Below, piece after piece: positions 35,536 through 43,073 of a stretch of 48,358 nt of DNA; the stretch's first letter is position 1; each line of letters begins with the position of its first letter. The stretch covers positions 1-48,358 of the forward strand of contig JAJZQI010000008.1 of the NCBI GenBank assembly GCA_021851875.1, written 5' to 3'. Position numbers and translations under genes: made by a program. Source of the DNA: Pseudomonadota bacterium. GTDB lineage: Bacteria > Pseudomonadota > Gammaproteobacteria > Burkholderiales > JAJZQI01. Below the pieces are notes generated by a model. It did not search any database, had not been told where the DNA came from, and saw nothing but the letters and a program-made list of their open reading frames with translations.

Positions 35536-36743
35536 CCAAGGATTTCTGGAAGGCGGGCCATCCGCCGACGCTGTTCGCCGCGTTTTTCTATTTTGATATC
35601 GCCTTCATGGTGTGGGTGATGCTGGGGCCTTTGGGTGTGCAGATTGCCTCGGAACTTGTCCTGACACCGGCGCAAAAAGGTTTGATGGTGGCTACCCCGG
35701 TTTTGTCCGGTGCCTTGTTGCGTATCGTGATGGGCTTGCTGGTTGATCATCTGAAACCGAAAAATGCCGGTCTGATCGGGCAGGTGATCGTGATTGCCGC
35801 GCTGACTGCCGCCTGGCTGTTCGGCATTCACAGCTACCAGCAGATTCTGCTGCTGGGTGCGGCCCTGGGTTTCGCCGGCGCGGCATTTGCGGTGGCCTTG
35901 CCGCTGGCATCGCGCTGGTACCCGCCGCAGTATCAGGGCACGGCCCTGGGAATTGCCGGCGCCGGCAATTCCGGCACCGTGCTGGCCGCGCTGTTTGCGC
36001 CGACGCTGGCGGTGATGTTCGGCTGGAACAATGTCTTCGGTCTGGCGCTCATTCCGCTTGGACTGGCGTTCATCGTCTATGTCGCCCTGGCCAAGGATGC
36101 GCCGGAATGCCCGCCGGCCAAATCGCTGGGCGAGTACATGGCGGTGCTGAAAGACAGGGACGCCTGGTGGTTCATGTTTTTCTACAGCGTGACGTTCGGC
36201 GGGTTTGTCGGCCTGGCCTCCAGTCTGACCATTTATTTCAATGATCAGTACGGTCTGGACCCGGTGACGGCCGGTTACTTCACCGCGGCCTGTGTGTTTG
36301 CCGGTTCGCTGGTCCGCCCGATTGGCGGCACCATTGCGGACCGAATCGGCGGTATTCGCACGCTGATGAGCATGTATTCCGCTGCGGCAGTGTGCCTGTT
36401 CCTGGTCAGCCTCGGCCTGTCGACCCGCTACACGGCGCTGGCCGTATTCGTCGGCGCCATGCTGAGTCTCGGCATGGGTAACGGGGCCGTGTTCCAACTG
36501 GTGCCGCAGCGTTTCCGCAAGGAAATCGGCGTCATGACCGGCCTGGTGGGCATGGCCGGCGGCGTGGGCGGTTTTTATCTGGCTTCCAGTCTGGGTTATT
36601 CCAAACAGGTCACCGGCAGCTATCAAATGGGCTTCACGATTTTTGCCGCATTGGCTGTGCTGGCACTGGTGGGTTTGACCAGCGTCAAGACCCGCTGGCG
36701 CACCACCTGGGGTGCGGCCAATGTCGCCGGGGCGCGTATCTGA
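35532..36743 (+). CDS. nasA: Nitrate/nitrite transporter, MFS (NarK/NasA type)
   Basis: A 403-residue, 12-helix major-facilitator protein that imports nitrate or exchanges nitrate and nitrite. The first helix contains FYFDIAFMVWVMLGPLGVQI; the nitrate signatures read GAGNSGTVLAALFAP (helix 5) and GMAGGVGGF (helix 11). The ATG at 35532 overlaps the nirD stop. Together with NirBD it places nitrate/nitrite uptake in the same transcript; a nitrate reductase gene (nasC-type) is not present in this window. Confidence 0.95.
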   Translation: MTKDFWKAGHPPTLFAAFFYFDIAFMVWVMLGPLGVQIASELVLTPAQKGLMVATPVLSGALLRIVMGLLVDHLKPKNAGLIGQVIVIAALTAAWLFGIHSYQQILLLGAALGFAGAAFAVALPLASRWYPPQYQGTALGIAGAGNSGTVLAALFAPTLAVMFGWNNVFGLALIPLGLAFIVYVALAKDAPECPPAKSLGEYMAVLKDRDAWWFMFFYSVTFGGFVGLASSLTIYFNDQYGLDPVTAGYFTAACVFAGSLVRPIGGTIADRIGGIRTLMSMYSAAAVCLFLVSLGLSTRYTALAVFVGAMLSLGMGNGAVFQLVPQRFRKEIGVMTGLVGMAGGVGGFYLASSLGYSKQVTGSYQMGFTIFAALAVLALVGLTSVKTRWRTTWGAANVAGARI

Positions 36744-36765
36744 GGCGTGTCCGGTGTAACGCCAG

Positions 36766-36797
36766 AAAACCCCGGTTACCCTTTGCCGGGGTTTTTT
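36766..36797 (+). terminator. Intrinsic terminator after nasA
   Basis: AAACCCCGG pairs with CCGGGGTTT (36767-36775 and 36786-36794) around a ten-base loop, and the T run continues to 36797. It ends the cobA-nasA transcript 24 bp after the stop. Confidence 0.9.
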
Positions 36798-36834
36798 GTT
36801 ATGTTGCACTGATAAAACCGCAAAGCATTTTCCC

Positions 36835-38523
36835 ATGAGCTTACAGGCACAATTCGGTCTGGCCACTCTGCAAGGGCCGCGCGAACGCAACGAGGATTTC
36901 GCCCGCATCGTCACGCCCGAGGGCGAGGCGGGCGTGACGCACGGCTGGCTGCTGGCGCTGGCCGACGGCGTGTCGGGCGGCAGTCACGGCAAGGAAGCGG
37001 CCGAGGCGGTGGTGCGCAATCTGTCGTCCGATTACTATGCCACGCCGGAAACCTGGGAGGTGCCCTATGCCCTGGACAAGGTGCTCGGCGCGATCAACAG
37101 TTGGCTGCACGGCCAGATTGCCAGCCGGCGCGAGCCGGGCGGCATGGCCACGACACTGACAGCTCTGGTGTTGCGACGCCGTCGCTACTGGCTGGCGCAT
37201 GTGGGCGACAGCCGCGCGTATTTGTGGCGCAACGGCCAACTGCAGCAGCTGAGCACCGATCACGTGTGGGACAACCCGGATATGAGCCACGTGCTCAAGC
37301 GCGCCATGGGCCTGGATCAGCATATCAATGTGGATTACAGCGACGGCGAGCTGCTGCCGGGCGACCTGTTCGTGCTGCTCTGCGACGGCGTGTGGGAGCC
37401 CTTGGGCGAGCCGCGCCTGCTGCAGTTGCTGCAGGCGGGACTGGAACCGCAGGCGTTGGCCAATGCACTGGTCGAGCAGGCGATAGCGGGCGGCGGGCGC
37501 GATAACGCCACGGTCGTGGCGGCGCGCATCGACAGCGTGCCGCAGGAGGATGGGCTGACGCGCGTGGAAGAGCTGGCCGTGCTGCCGGTGCCGAAGAAAT
37601 TGCCGTCCGGTGCCTGGCTGGATAATTATGAGATTGTCGAACTGGTGCACGAATCCCGCGCCACGCTCATTTACCGTGCACGCGACCGGCACAGCGGGCA
37701 GCAGGTCGCCATCAAAACGCTCAACGGCCTGCTGGCCCACGACAAGGCGGCGGCCGCCGCCCTGCTGCAGGAAGAGTGGCTGACGCGGCGGGTGCAATCG
37801 CATTATTTCCCGCAGGGGGTGCAGGAATATGCCGGCGGGCGCAGCTATCTGTATTACGCCATGAACTGGTACGACGGCGCGACGCTGCAGCAGCAGCTCG
37901 ACAACGGCGCGCACTTTACGCCGGCCGATGTCGCCTGGATGGGGATCCGGCTGTGCAAGGGGCTGGCCGCGCTGCACCGGCTGCAGGTACTGCATCGCGA
38001 TATCAAGCCCGCCAATGTGCATCAGGGGCGGGACGGCAAGCTGCACATCCTGGATTTGGGCGTGGCGGTTGCGGCAGCCGAAGAGGCCGGCGCGCACATG
38101 CCCGGCACGCCCAGTTTCATGGCGCCGGAACTGCTCGCCGGAGAGCGCGCCAGTGAGGCGAGCGAGGTCTACGCGCTGGGGGTGACGCTCTATCACTTGC
38201 TGACGCGCAAATACCCCTATGGGGAAATTGAACCGTTTCAGCGCCCCCGCTTTGGCGAGCCTGCGGCGCCCTCGCGCTATCGGCCCGATCTGCCCGCCTG
38301 GCTGGAGAATCTGCTGCTGCGCGCCGTTTGCGCAGATCGGGAGCAGCGTTTTTCCACCATGGACGAAATGCGGCTGGCACTCGAGCGGGGCGAGGCGCGG
38401 CCAGTCAGCCCGCCGCGGCCTGCGCCATTGGCGGAGCGTAACCCGCTGGTGCTGTGGCAGGCGATTGCCCTGCTGTCGATGCTGCTCAATATGCTGCTGC
38501 TTTATCTGTTTGCCATTTCATAA
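36835..38523 (+). CDS. PP2C phosphatase-Ser/Thr kinase fusion
   Basis: A 562-residue protein: PP2C-type phosphatase (about 5-235; RNEDF, ALADGVSGG with Asp44, AHVGDSRAYL, LLCDGVWE, GGRDNATV), kinase (about 262-530), and a C-terminal membrane helix (LWQAIALLSMLLNMLLLYLFAIS). The kinase has Lys294 (VAIK), HRDIKPANV (387-395) and DLG (407-409) in place of DFG, but its glycine loop is degenerate (VHESRATLIY). P. aeruginosa has a Ser/Thr kinase gene (PA1782) between nirB and nasA, so the association with nitrate assimilation is known; targets are not. It follows the nasA terminator by about 40 bp. Confidence 0.92.
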   Translation: MSLQAQFGLATLQGPRERNEDFARIVTPEGEAGVTHGWLLALADGVSGGSHGKEAAEAVVRNLSSDYYATPETWEVPYALDKVLGAINSWLHGQIASRREPGGMATTLTALVLRRRRYWLAHVGDSRAYLWRNGQLQQLSTDHVWDNPDMSHVLKRAMGLDQHINVDYSDGELLPGDLFVLLCDGVWEPLGEPRLLQLLQAGLEPQALANALVEQAIAGGGRDNATVVAARIDSVPQEDGLTRVEELAVLPVPKKLPSGAWLDNYEIVELVHESRATLIYRARDRHSGQQVAIKTLNGLLAHDKAAAAALLQEEWLTRRVQSHYFPQGVQEYAGGRSYLYYAMNWYDGATLQQQLDNGAHFTPADVAWMGIRLCKGLAALHRLQVLHRDIKPANVHQGRDGKLHILDLGVAVAAAEEAGAHMPGTPSFMAPELLAGERASEASEVYALGVTLYHLLTRKYPYGEIEPFQRPRFGEPAAPSRYRPDLPAWLENLLLRAVCADREQRFSTMDEMRLALERGEARPVSPPRPAPLAERNPLVLWQAIALLSMLLNMLLLYLFAIS

Positions 38524-38554
38524 TCGCTGGAGCAGGAACAACCGTCCTACCGGC

Positions 38555-38570
38555 TGGCACGGTTTCTGCA
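38555..38570 (+). promoter_or_regulatory. Sigma-54 promoter of nasT
   Basis: TGGCACGGTTTCTGCA differs from TGGCACG-N4-TTGCW by one base, with GG and GC 10 bp apart. It lies 28 bp upstream of the nasT start codon. I did not find an NtrC site directly upstream; it could be in the kinase gene. Confidence 0.7.
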
Positions 38571-38597
38571 CATTCCCAACGCTATCCTGATTTTTGA

Positions 38598-39230
38598 ATG
38601 AGTACTATGTCAAAAACTACCGAATCCTCATCGATTTACCCGGAGCTTCCCTTTTACCAGGTGTATTTGTTCGATACTTCAGTCGAGCGCGCCGCTTTGC
38701 TGGAGGGCGTAATGGGTGAAATGGGCATGAACGTGGCAGTCAAAATTACCGGCATGCCTGATTTTGGTGCGGGTTTGGGGGAGGAGCATTCCCCGGCGCT
38801 GTTCATGGTGGGCTCGGATAGTCTTTCTGAACCCCTGCTGCGAGTGCTGGAAGAGCAATTGCGAACCAATTTGGTGCCGGTGGTGCTGGTTACCGGTGCG
38901 GCAGACTCGCAATCGATCCAGCAGGCTATCCGCATCGGCGTGTCGGCCTGCATTGTGGGCGGCGGGCTGGAGTTCCGCTTGCCGTCCGTGCTGACCATCG
39001 CCAAGGCGCGCTTCGACGAGGTGCAGGCCTTGCGCAGCGAGCTGGCGGAGGCGAATGCCCGCCTGAAGGAGCGTAAGGTGGTTGAAAAGGCGAAGGGCAT
39101 CCTGATGGAAAAGAAATCCATGAGTGAGGAGGCGGCCTATACCACGCTGCGCAAAATGGCCATGGAAAAGAACGTGCGCATGGGTGTGGTGGCCGAACAG
39201 GTGATCGCGCTGGCCGATTTGCTGGCGTAA
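38598..39230 (+). CDS. nasT: NasT-type ANTAR antitermination regulator
   Basis: A 210-residue RNA-binding regulator. Residues 15-140 have the receiver-like fold (YQVYLFDTSVERAALL, VVLVTGAADSQSIQQAIRIGVSACIVGG), but I cannot place a convincing phospho-acceptor Asp with its acidic pocket. Residues 145-210 are a coiled coil plus ANTAR domain (LKERKVVEKAKGILMEKKSMSEEAAYTTLRKMAMEKNVRM). It should bind the two-hairpin leader at 39293-39350 and prevent termination before the transporter genes. In other species NasS holds NasT inactive without nitrate; no NasS gene is next to it here. The start could also be the ATG at 38607. Confidence 0.92.
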   Translation: MSTMSKTTESSSIYPELPFYQVYLFDTSVERAALLEGVMGEMGMNVAVKITGMPDFGAGLGEEHSPALFMVGSDSLSEPLLRVLEEQLRTNLVPVVLVTGAADSQSIQQAIRIGVSACIVGGGLEFRLPSVLTIAKARFDEVQALRSELAEANARLKERKVVEKAKGILMEKKSMSEEAAYTTLRKMAMEKNVRMGVVAEQVIALADLLA

Positions 39231-39261
39231 GGGACCGCAGTCGTTCGTCTGTATATGATGT

Positions 39262-39277
39262 TGGCACGGCTATTGCT
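39262..39277 (+). promoter_or_regulatory. Sigma-54 promoter of the nitrate ABC transporter operon
   Basis: TGGCACGGCTATTGCT is a full match to TGGCACG-N4-TTGCW, with GG at 39263-39264 and GC at 39275-39276. Transcription would start near 39288, just before the ANTAR leader hairpins. Confidence 0.82.
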
Positions 39278-39287
39278 TTTGTGAAAG

Positions 39288-39404
39288 CGAGACCGTTTGT
39301 CCAAAGGCGGACAAACGGGAAAGCTTGATTAAGGCGCCATGGACGGTGCCAAGCAGGGTGATGACGCCCATGAAGCGAAATGATTCGTTTCATGGGCGTT
39401 TTTT
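39288..39404 (+). ncRNA. ANTAR-target leader RNA (two hexaloop hairpins plus terminator)
   Basis: Hairpin 1 is a perfect ten-base-pair stem (CCGTTTGTCC 39293-39302, GGACAAACGG 39309-39318) with loop AAAGGC. Hairpin 2 is GGCGCC (39333-39338) and GGTGCC (39345-39350) with loop ATGGAC. Both loops have six bases with A at position 1 and G at position 4, the known ANTAR recognition pattern. A terminator follows at once. The nasT gene lies immediately upstream and the transporter genes downstream, as in the nasR/nasF system of Klebsiella. Confidence 0.88.
39364..39404 (+). terminator. Leader terminator controlled by NasT
   Basis: ACGCCCATGAA (39364-39374) pairs with TTCATGGGCGT (39389-39399), the inner CGAA/TTCG extends the stem, and six Ts end it at 39404. 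It lies 32 bp before the nrtA start codon and should stop transcription unless NasT binds the leader. Confidence 0.9.
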
Positions 39405-39435
39405 ATTTTATGGCTTGAATTAAGGAGTGGTAGGC

Positions 39436-40713
39436 ATGAAGGACGAAAAGAAAGTACAGAACAGCACCCCGAAGAATGAAAGCCGTCGCGATTTTCTCAA
39501 AACCGGCTCCATGGCATTGAGCGGCGCGGCGCTGATGGGCTTGCTGCCGGCCGGCGTGCGCAGCAACGCCTATGCAGCCGGCTCGGATGCGCCGGAAAAG
39601 ACCGAAGTGAAAATCGGCTTTATTCCGCTGACCGATTGCGCTTCCGTGGTGATCGCCTCGGTCATGGGCTTCGACAAGAAATACGGCATCAAGATTACCC
39701 CCAGCAAGGAAGCGTCCTGGGCGGCGGTGCGCGATAAGCTGGTGAATGGCGAACTGGATGCTTCCCACGTGCTGTACGGGCTGATTTACGGTCTGAACGT
39801 GGGCATCGGCGGCCCGAAAAAAGACATGGCCGTACTGATGAACATCAACAACAACGGCCAGGCGATTACGCTGTCCAACCAGCTGAAGGAAAAGAAAGCG
39901 GTGGATGGCGCAAGCCTGGCGCGCCTGGTCAAGACCGAGCCGCGCGAATACACCTTTGCCCAGACCTTTCCCACCGGCACCCATGCCATGTGGCTGTATT
40001 ACTGGCTGGCCACCTACGGCATCAACCCGCTGAGCGAAGTCAAAACCATTACCGTGCCGCCGCCGCAAATGGTTGCCAACATGCGTGTGGGCAAGATGGA
40101 CGGCTATTGTGTGGGCGAGCCGTGGGGCGCGCGCGCCATCCACGACAACATCGGTTTTACCGCCGTCACCAGCCAGGAAATCTGGAAGGATCACCCGGAA
40201 AAAGTGCTCGGCACCACGCTGGAATTTGTGCAGAAATACCCCAATACCGCCCGGGCGATGATCATGGCCCTGCTGGATGCGTCCAAGTACATCGACACCA
40301 TGGCGAACCGTTCGCAGGTGGCCAAGATCATTTCCGACAAGGCCTACGTCAACACCGACTTCGACTCCATTGAAGACCGCATGCTGGGGCAGTACAACAA
40401 TGGCAACGGCAAGGTGTGGCAGGACCCCAATTACATGAAGTTCTACAACGACGGCGCGGTCAACTTCCCCTATCTGTCGGACGGCATGTGGTTCCTCACC
40501 CAGCACAAGCGCTGGGGCCTGCTGAAGGACGACGTGGACTATCTGGCTGTGGCCAAGAAGATCAACCAGATCGAGCTGTACAAACAGGCTGCGGCGCAAA
40601 CCAAAACGCCGGTACCCAAAGACCTCATGCGTACCAGCAAGCTGATCGACGGCGCGGTATGGGACGGCAAGAATCCGAAGGCCTATGCTGCGAGCTTCAA
40701 GGTTCGCGCCTGA
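39436..40713 (+). CDS. nrtA: Nitrate/nitrite/cyanate ABC transporter, periplasmic binding protein
   Basis: A 425-residue NrtA/NasF-type binding protein with a twin-arginine leader (ESRRDFLKTGSMALSGAALMGLLPAG, residues 16-41). Family blocks: KIGFIPLTDCASVVIA, WAAVRDKLVNGELDASHVLYGL, GTHAMWLYYWLATYGINP, MRVGKMDGYCVGEPWGARAI. The leader peptide shows it is exported, so it is not the cytoplasmic sensor NasS. It is the first gene after the ANTAR leader. Substrate is uncertain: nitrate or nitrite by regulation, cyanate by the cynS neighbour. The ATG at 39436 follows AAGGAG. Confidence 0.92.
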   Translation: MKDEKKVQNSTPKNESRRDFLKTGSMALSGAALMGLLPAGVRSNAYAAGSDAPEKTEVKIGFIPLTDCASVVIASVMGFDKKYGIKITPSKEASWAAVRDKLVNGELDASHVLYGLIYGLNVGIGGPKKDMAVLMNINNNGQAITLSNQLKEKKAVDGASLARLVKTEPREYTFAQTFPTGTHAMWLYYWLATYGINPLSEVKTITVPPPQMVANMRVGKMDGYCVGEPWGARAIHDNIGFTAVTSQEIWKDHPEKVLGTTLEFVQKYPNTARAMIMALLDASKYIDTMANRSQVAKIISDKAYVNTDFDSIEDRMLGQYNNGNGKVWQDPNYMKFYNDGAVNFPYLSDGMWFLTQHKRWGLLKDDVDYLAVAKKINQIELYKQAAAQTKTPVPKDLMRTSKLIDGAVWDGKNPKAYAASFKVRA

Positions 40714-40724
40714 ACCACCTGATG

Positions 40725-40747
40725 CGGCGGGGGAGTGCCCCCCGCCG
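40725..40747 (+). promoter_or_regulatory. GC hairpin between nrtA and nrtB
   Basis: CGGCGGGGG and CCCCCGCCG form a nine-base-pair stem with a five-base loop, without a T run. Such hairpins after binding-protein genes often protect the upstream message and give more binding protein than permease; that role is inferred. Confidence 0.5.
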
Positions 40748-40761
40748 TAAGGAGCATCACC

Positions 40762-41658
40762 ATGAATACACTGAAATTGCACTCAAAGGACTGGCCTGCC
40801 ATGGAAAAGAATTCGAGCCCGGCCAAGGCGCCCAATCCGCTCAATCTGGTCATGCAGGTAAAAACCGGCAGCCGGCTGGCTGTCTGGCTGAAGGACAATA
40901 TTGCCGTCTGGCTCGCCCCCATCCTGGGTCTGATCCTGTTCATCGGGCTGTGGGACGTGATCTCCGGTACCAATCACGACCTGCCCGGCCCAGCCAAAAC
41001 CTGGGAATCCGCCAAGACGCTGTTTGCCCATCCGTTCTATGACAATGGCCCCAACGACGTCGGCATCGGCTGGAATGTGTTGTATTCCCTCAAACGGGTC
41101 GGCACGGGCTTTGGCATGGCCGCCCTGATCGGCATTCCCTTGGGTTTTATGGTTGGCCGCTTCAAGTTTCTGTTCGGCATGACTTCGCCCATCATCAGCC
41201 TGCTGCGTCCCGTTTCGCCGCTGGCCTGGCTACCTATCGGCCTGCTGGTGTTCAAAAATACCGAGCCGGCTGCGATCTGGGTGATTTTCATCTCCAGCAT
41301 CTGGCCCATGATCATCAACACCGCCGTGGGTGTGTCGAAAGTGCCCGAAGACTACATGAACGTGGCTCGGGTGCTGAATCTGTCTGAATGGAAAATTTTC
41401 ACCAAGATTCTCTTTCCGGCCGTGCTGCCCTACATGCTGACCGGCGTGCGTCTGGCAATCGGCGTGGCCTGGCTGGTGATCGTGGCGGCCGAAATGCTGA
41501 CCGGCGGCACGGGCATCGGCTTCTGGGTGTGGGACGAGTGGAACAATCTGAACGTCGAACACATCATCATCGCTATCTTCATTGTGGGCATCGTCGGTTT
41601 GATTCTCGAGCAGGCGCTCATTTTCATCGCCAAGCGCTTCTCCTACGGCGAACTGTAA
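40762..41658 (+). CDS. nrtB: Nitrate/nitrite/cyanate ABC transporter, permease
   Basis: A 298-residue inner-membrane permease of the NrtB/NasE/SsuC group with six membrane helices. The signature for contact with the ATPase is EDYMNVARVLNLSEWKIFTKILFPAVLPYMLTGVR. The ATG at 40762 follows AAGGAG, 48 bp after nrtA and just behind a GC hairpin. The ATPase gene follows 10 bp later. Confidence 0.93.
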   Translation: MNTLKLHSKDWPAMEKNSSPAKAPNPLNLVMQVKTGSRLAVWLKDNIAVWLAPILGLILFIGLWDVISGTNHDLPGPAKTWESAKTLFAHPFYDNGPNDVGIGWNVLYSLKRVGTGFGMAALIGIPLGFMVGRFKFLFGMTSPIISLLRPVSPLAWLPIGLLVFKNTEPAAIWVIFISSIWPMIINTAVGVSKVPEDYMNVARVLNLSEWKIFTKILFPAVLPYMLTGVRLAIGVAWLVIVAAEMLTGGTGIGFWVWDEWNNLNVEHIIIAIFIVGIVGLILEQALIFIAKRFSYGEL

Positions 41659-41668
41659 GGAACTCATC

Positions 41669-42469
41669 ATGGAAAAGACCGATAAATTTGTGCAGATCGA
41701 AGACGCCAACATGGTGTTTCATACCAGAAAGGGCGCTTTTCACGCCTTGCGCGACATCAACCTCAACATCGCCCAGGGTGAATTCGTTTCGCTCATCGGC
41801 CACTCAGGCTGCGGCAAGTCGACGCTGCTGAATCTGGTAGCCGGGCTGCTCAAACCCAGCAACGGCGTCATGTTATGCGCCGGGCGCGAAATCAAGGGAC
41901 CGGGTCCGGAGCGCGCCGTGGTGTTCCAGAACCACAGCCTGCTGCCGTGGCTGACCTGTTACGACAACGTGTATCTGGCGGTTGAGCGCGTTTTTGCCAA
42001 GCAGGAGAAAAAATCCAAGCTGCAGGAGCGCAGCAAGGCGGCGCTGGCCATGGTGGGGTTGGCGCATGCCGAGCACAAGTATCCGGGGGAGATCTCCGGC
42101 GGCATGAAGCAGCGTGTGGGGATTGCCCGCGCGCTGGCCATGGAACCGCAAGTGCTGTTGATGGACGAGCCGTTCGGCGCGCTGGATGCGCTCACCCGCG
42201 CCAATTTGCAGGACGAGCTGATCCGCATTGCCGGGGACATCAAGAGCACCGTCATCATGGTGACGCACGATGTGGACGAGGCCGTGCTGCTGTCCGACCG
42301 CATTGTCATGATGACCAACGGTCCGGCTGCCACCATCGGCGAGATTCTGCATGTCGACCTGCCGCGTCCGCGCAACCGGCTGGAGCTGGCAAATGATCCG
42401 CGTTATCACCATTTCCGTTCCGAAGTCATGACCTTCCTGTACCAGAAACAGCTGCGTCCGGCAGCTTAG
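41669..42469 (+). CDS. nrtD: Nitrate/nitrite/cyanate ABC transporter, ATP-binding protein
   Basis: A 266-residue ATPase of the NrtD/NasD type. Walker A GHSGCGKST, Q-loop VVFQNHSLLPW, signature ISGGMKQRVGIARALA, Walker B VLLMDEPFGALDALTR and H-loop VTHDVDEAVLLSDRIVMM. It lacks the extra NrtA-like C-terminal domain of cyanobacterial NrtC, so the transporter is of the simple NasFED/CynABD form. The cynS start follows 87 bp later. Confidence 0.95.
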   Translation: MEKTDKFVQIEDANMVFHTRKGAFHALRDINLNIAQGEFVSLIGHSGCGKSTLLNLVAGLLKPSNGVMLCAGREIKGPGPERAVVFQNHSLLPWLTCYDNVYLAVERVFAKQEKKSKLQERSKAALAMVGLAHAEHKYPGEISGGMKQRVGIARALAMEPQVLLMDEPFGALDALTRANLQDELIRIAGDIKSTVIMVTHDVDEAVLLSDRIVMMTNGPAATIGEILHVDLPRPRNRLELANDPRYHHFRSEVMTFLYQKQLRPAA

Positions 42470-42556
42470 GCCTGCTGTCGCATACCGGTACGGCAGCCTT
42501 TGTCCGTGCCGGTGCGGACGGCGTCGTATTCGCAAATCCCGACCGGAGAGAAAATC

Positions 42557-43000
42557 TTGACCAAGTTTGAAATGACCGAGGCCATCCTCGCTGCCAAGAA
42601 GGCAAAACAGTTGACCTGGACCACCCTCGCCCAGGTGATCGGCCTGTCCGAAGTGTTCACCACCTCAGCCTGTCTGGGCGAAAATGCGCTGTCGCTCGAC
42701 GAGGCCAACAAGCTGGCCACTTTGCTGGAACTGGATGATGCTGTGGCCGTTGCGCTGACCGAATATGCCGACAAGGGCGAGGCCGCCCCTGCCATTCCGA
42801 AAGAGCCGCTGCAATACCGTTTCCAGGAAATTCTCTACGTCTACGGCCCCACCATGAAGGCGCTGATCGAAGAAAAATTCGGTCCCGGCATCATGAGCGC
42901 GATTGATTTCACCATGGATATCGAAAAGGTGCCTGACCCCAAGGGCGATCGGGTGAAAGTCACCATGAACGGCAAGTTTCTGGGGTACAAGAAGTGGTAG
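42557..43000 (+). CDS. cynS: Cyanate hydratase (cyanase)
   Basis: A 147-residue cyanase that turns cyanate and bicarbonate into ammonia and CO2 (via carbamate). It has an N-terminal helical domain and a C-terminal catalytic part in which the conserved Arg and Glu are in YRFQEILYVYG and the Ser in GIMSAIDF, the three known catalytic residues. The TTG at 42557 is preferred because GGAGAG lies eight bases upstream and the length fits the family. Co-transcription with the ABC transporter ties it to the nitrogen-limitation regulon. Confidence 0.94.
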   Translation: MTKFEMTEAILAAKKAKQLTWTTLAQVIGLSEVFTTSACLGENALSLDEANKLATLLELDDAVAVALTEYADKGEAAPAIPKEPLQYRFQEILYVYGPTMKALIEEKFGPGIMSAIDFTMDIEKVPDPKGDRVKVTMNGKFLGYKKW

Positions 43001-43038
43001 TTCTGCGGGACTGATCCGCGCTGCCTCCAAGTCATCTT

Positions 43039-43073
43039 GCCCGCTTCGGGAGCGGGCTCTGGGTTTACTTTTT
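43039..43073 (+). terminator. Probable terminator after cynS
   Basis: GCCCGCT pairs perfectly with AGCGGGC (43039-43045, 43051-43057) around TCGGG; an interrupted T run follows (GGGTTTACTTTTT). Confidence 0.6.

Noticed and set aside
39288-39404. A riboswitch upstream of nrtA
   Set aside because: The structure is fully explained by the two hexaloop hairpins of an ANTAR target plus terminator, and the ANTAR gene is adjacent.
43039-43057. GCCCGCT/AGCGGGC hairpin as a terminator for the minus-strand Fe-S gene
   Set aside because: On the minus strand it is not followed by Ts; it only fits a terminator for cynS on the plus strand.
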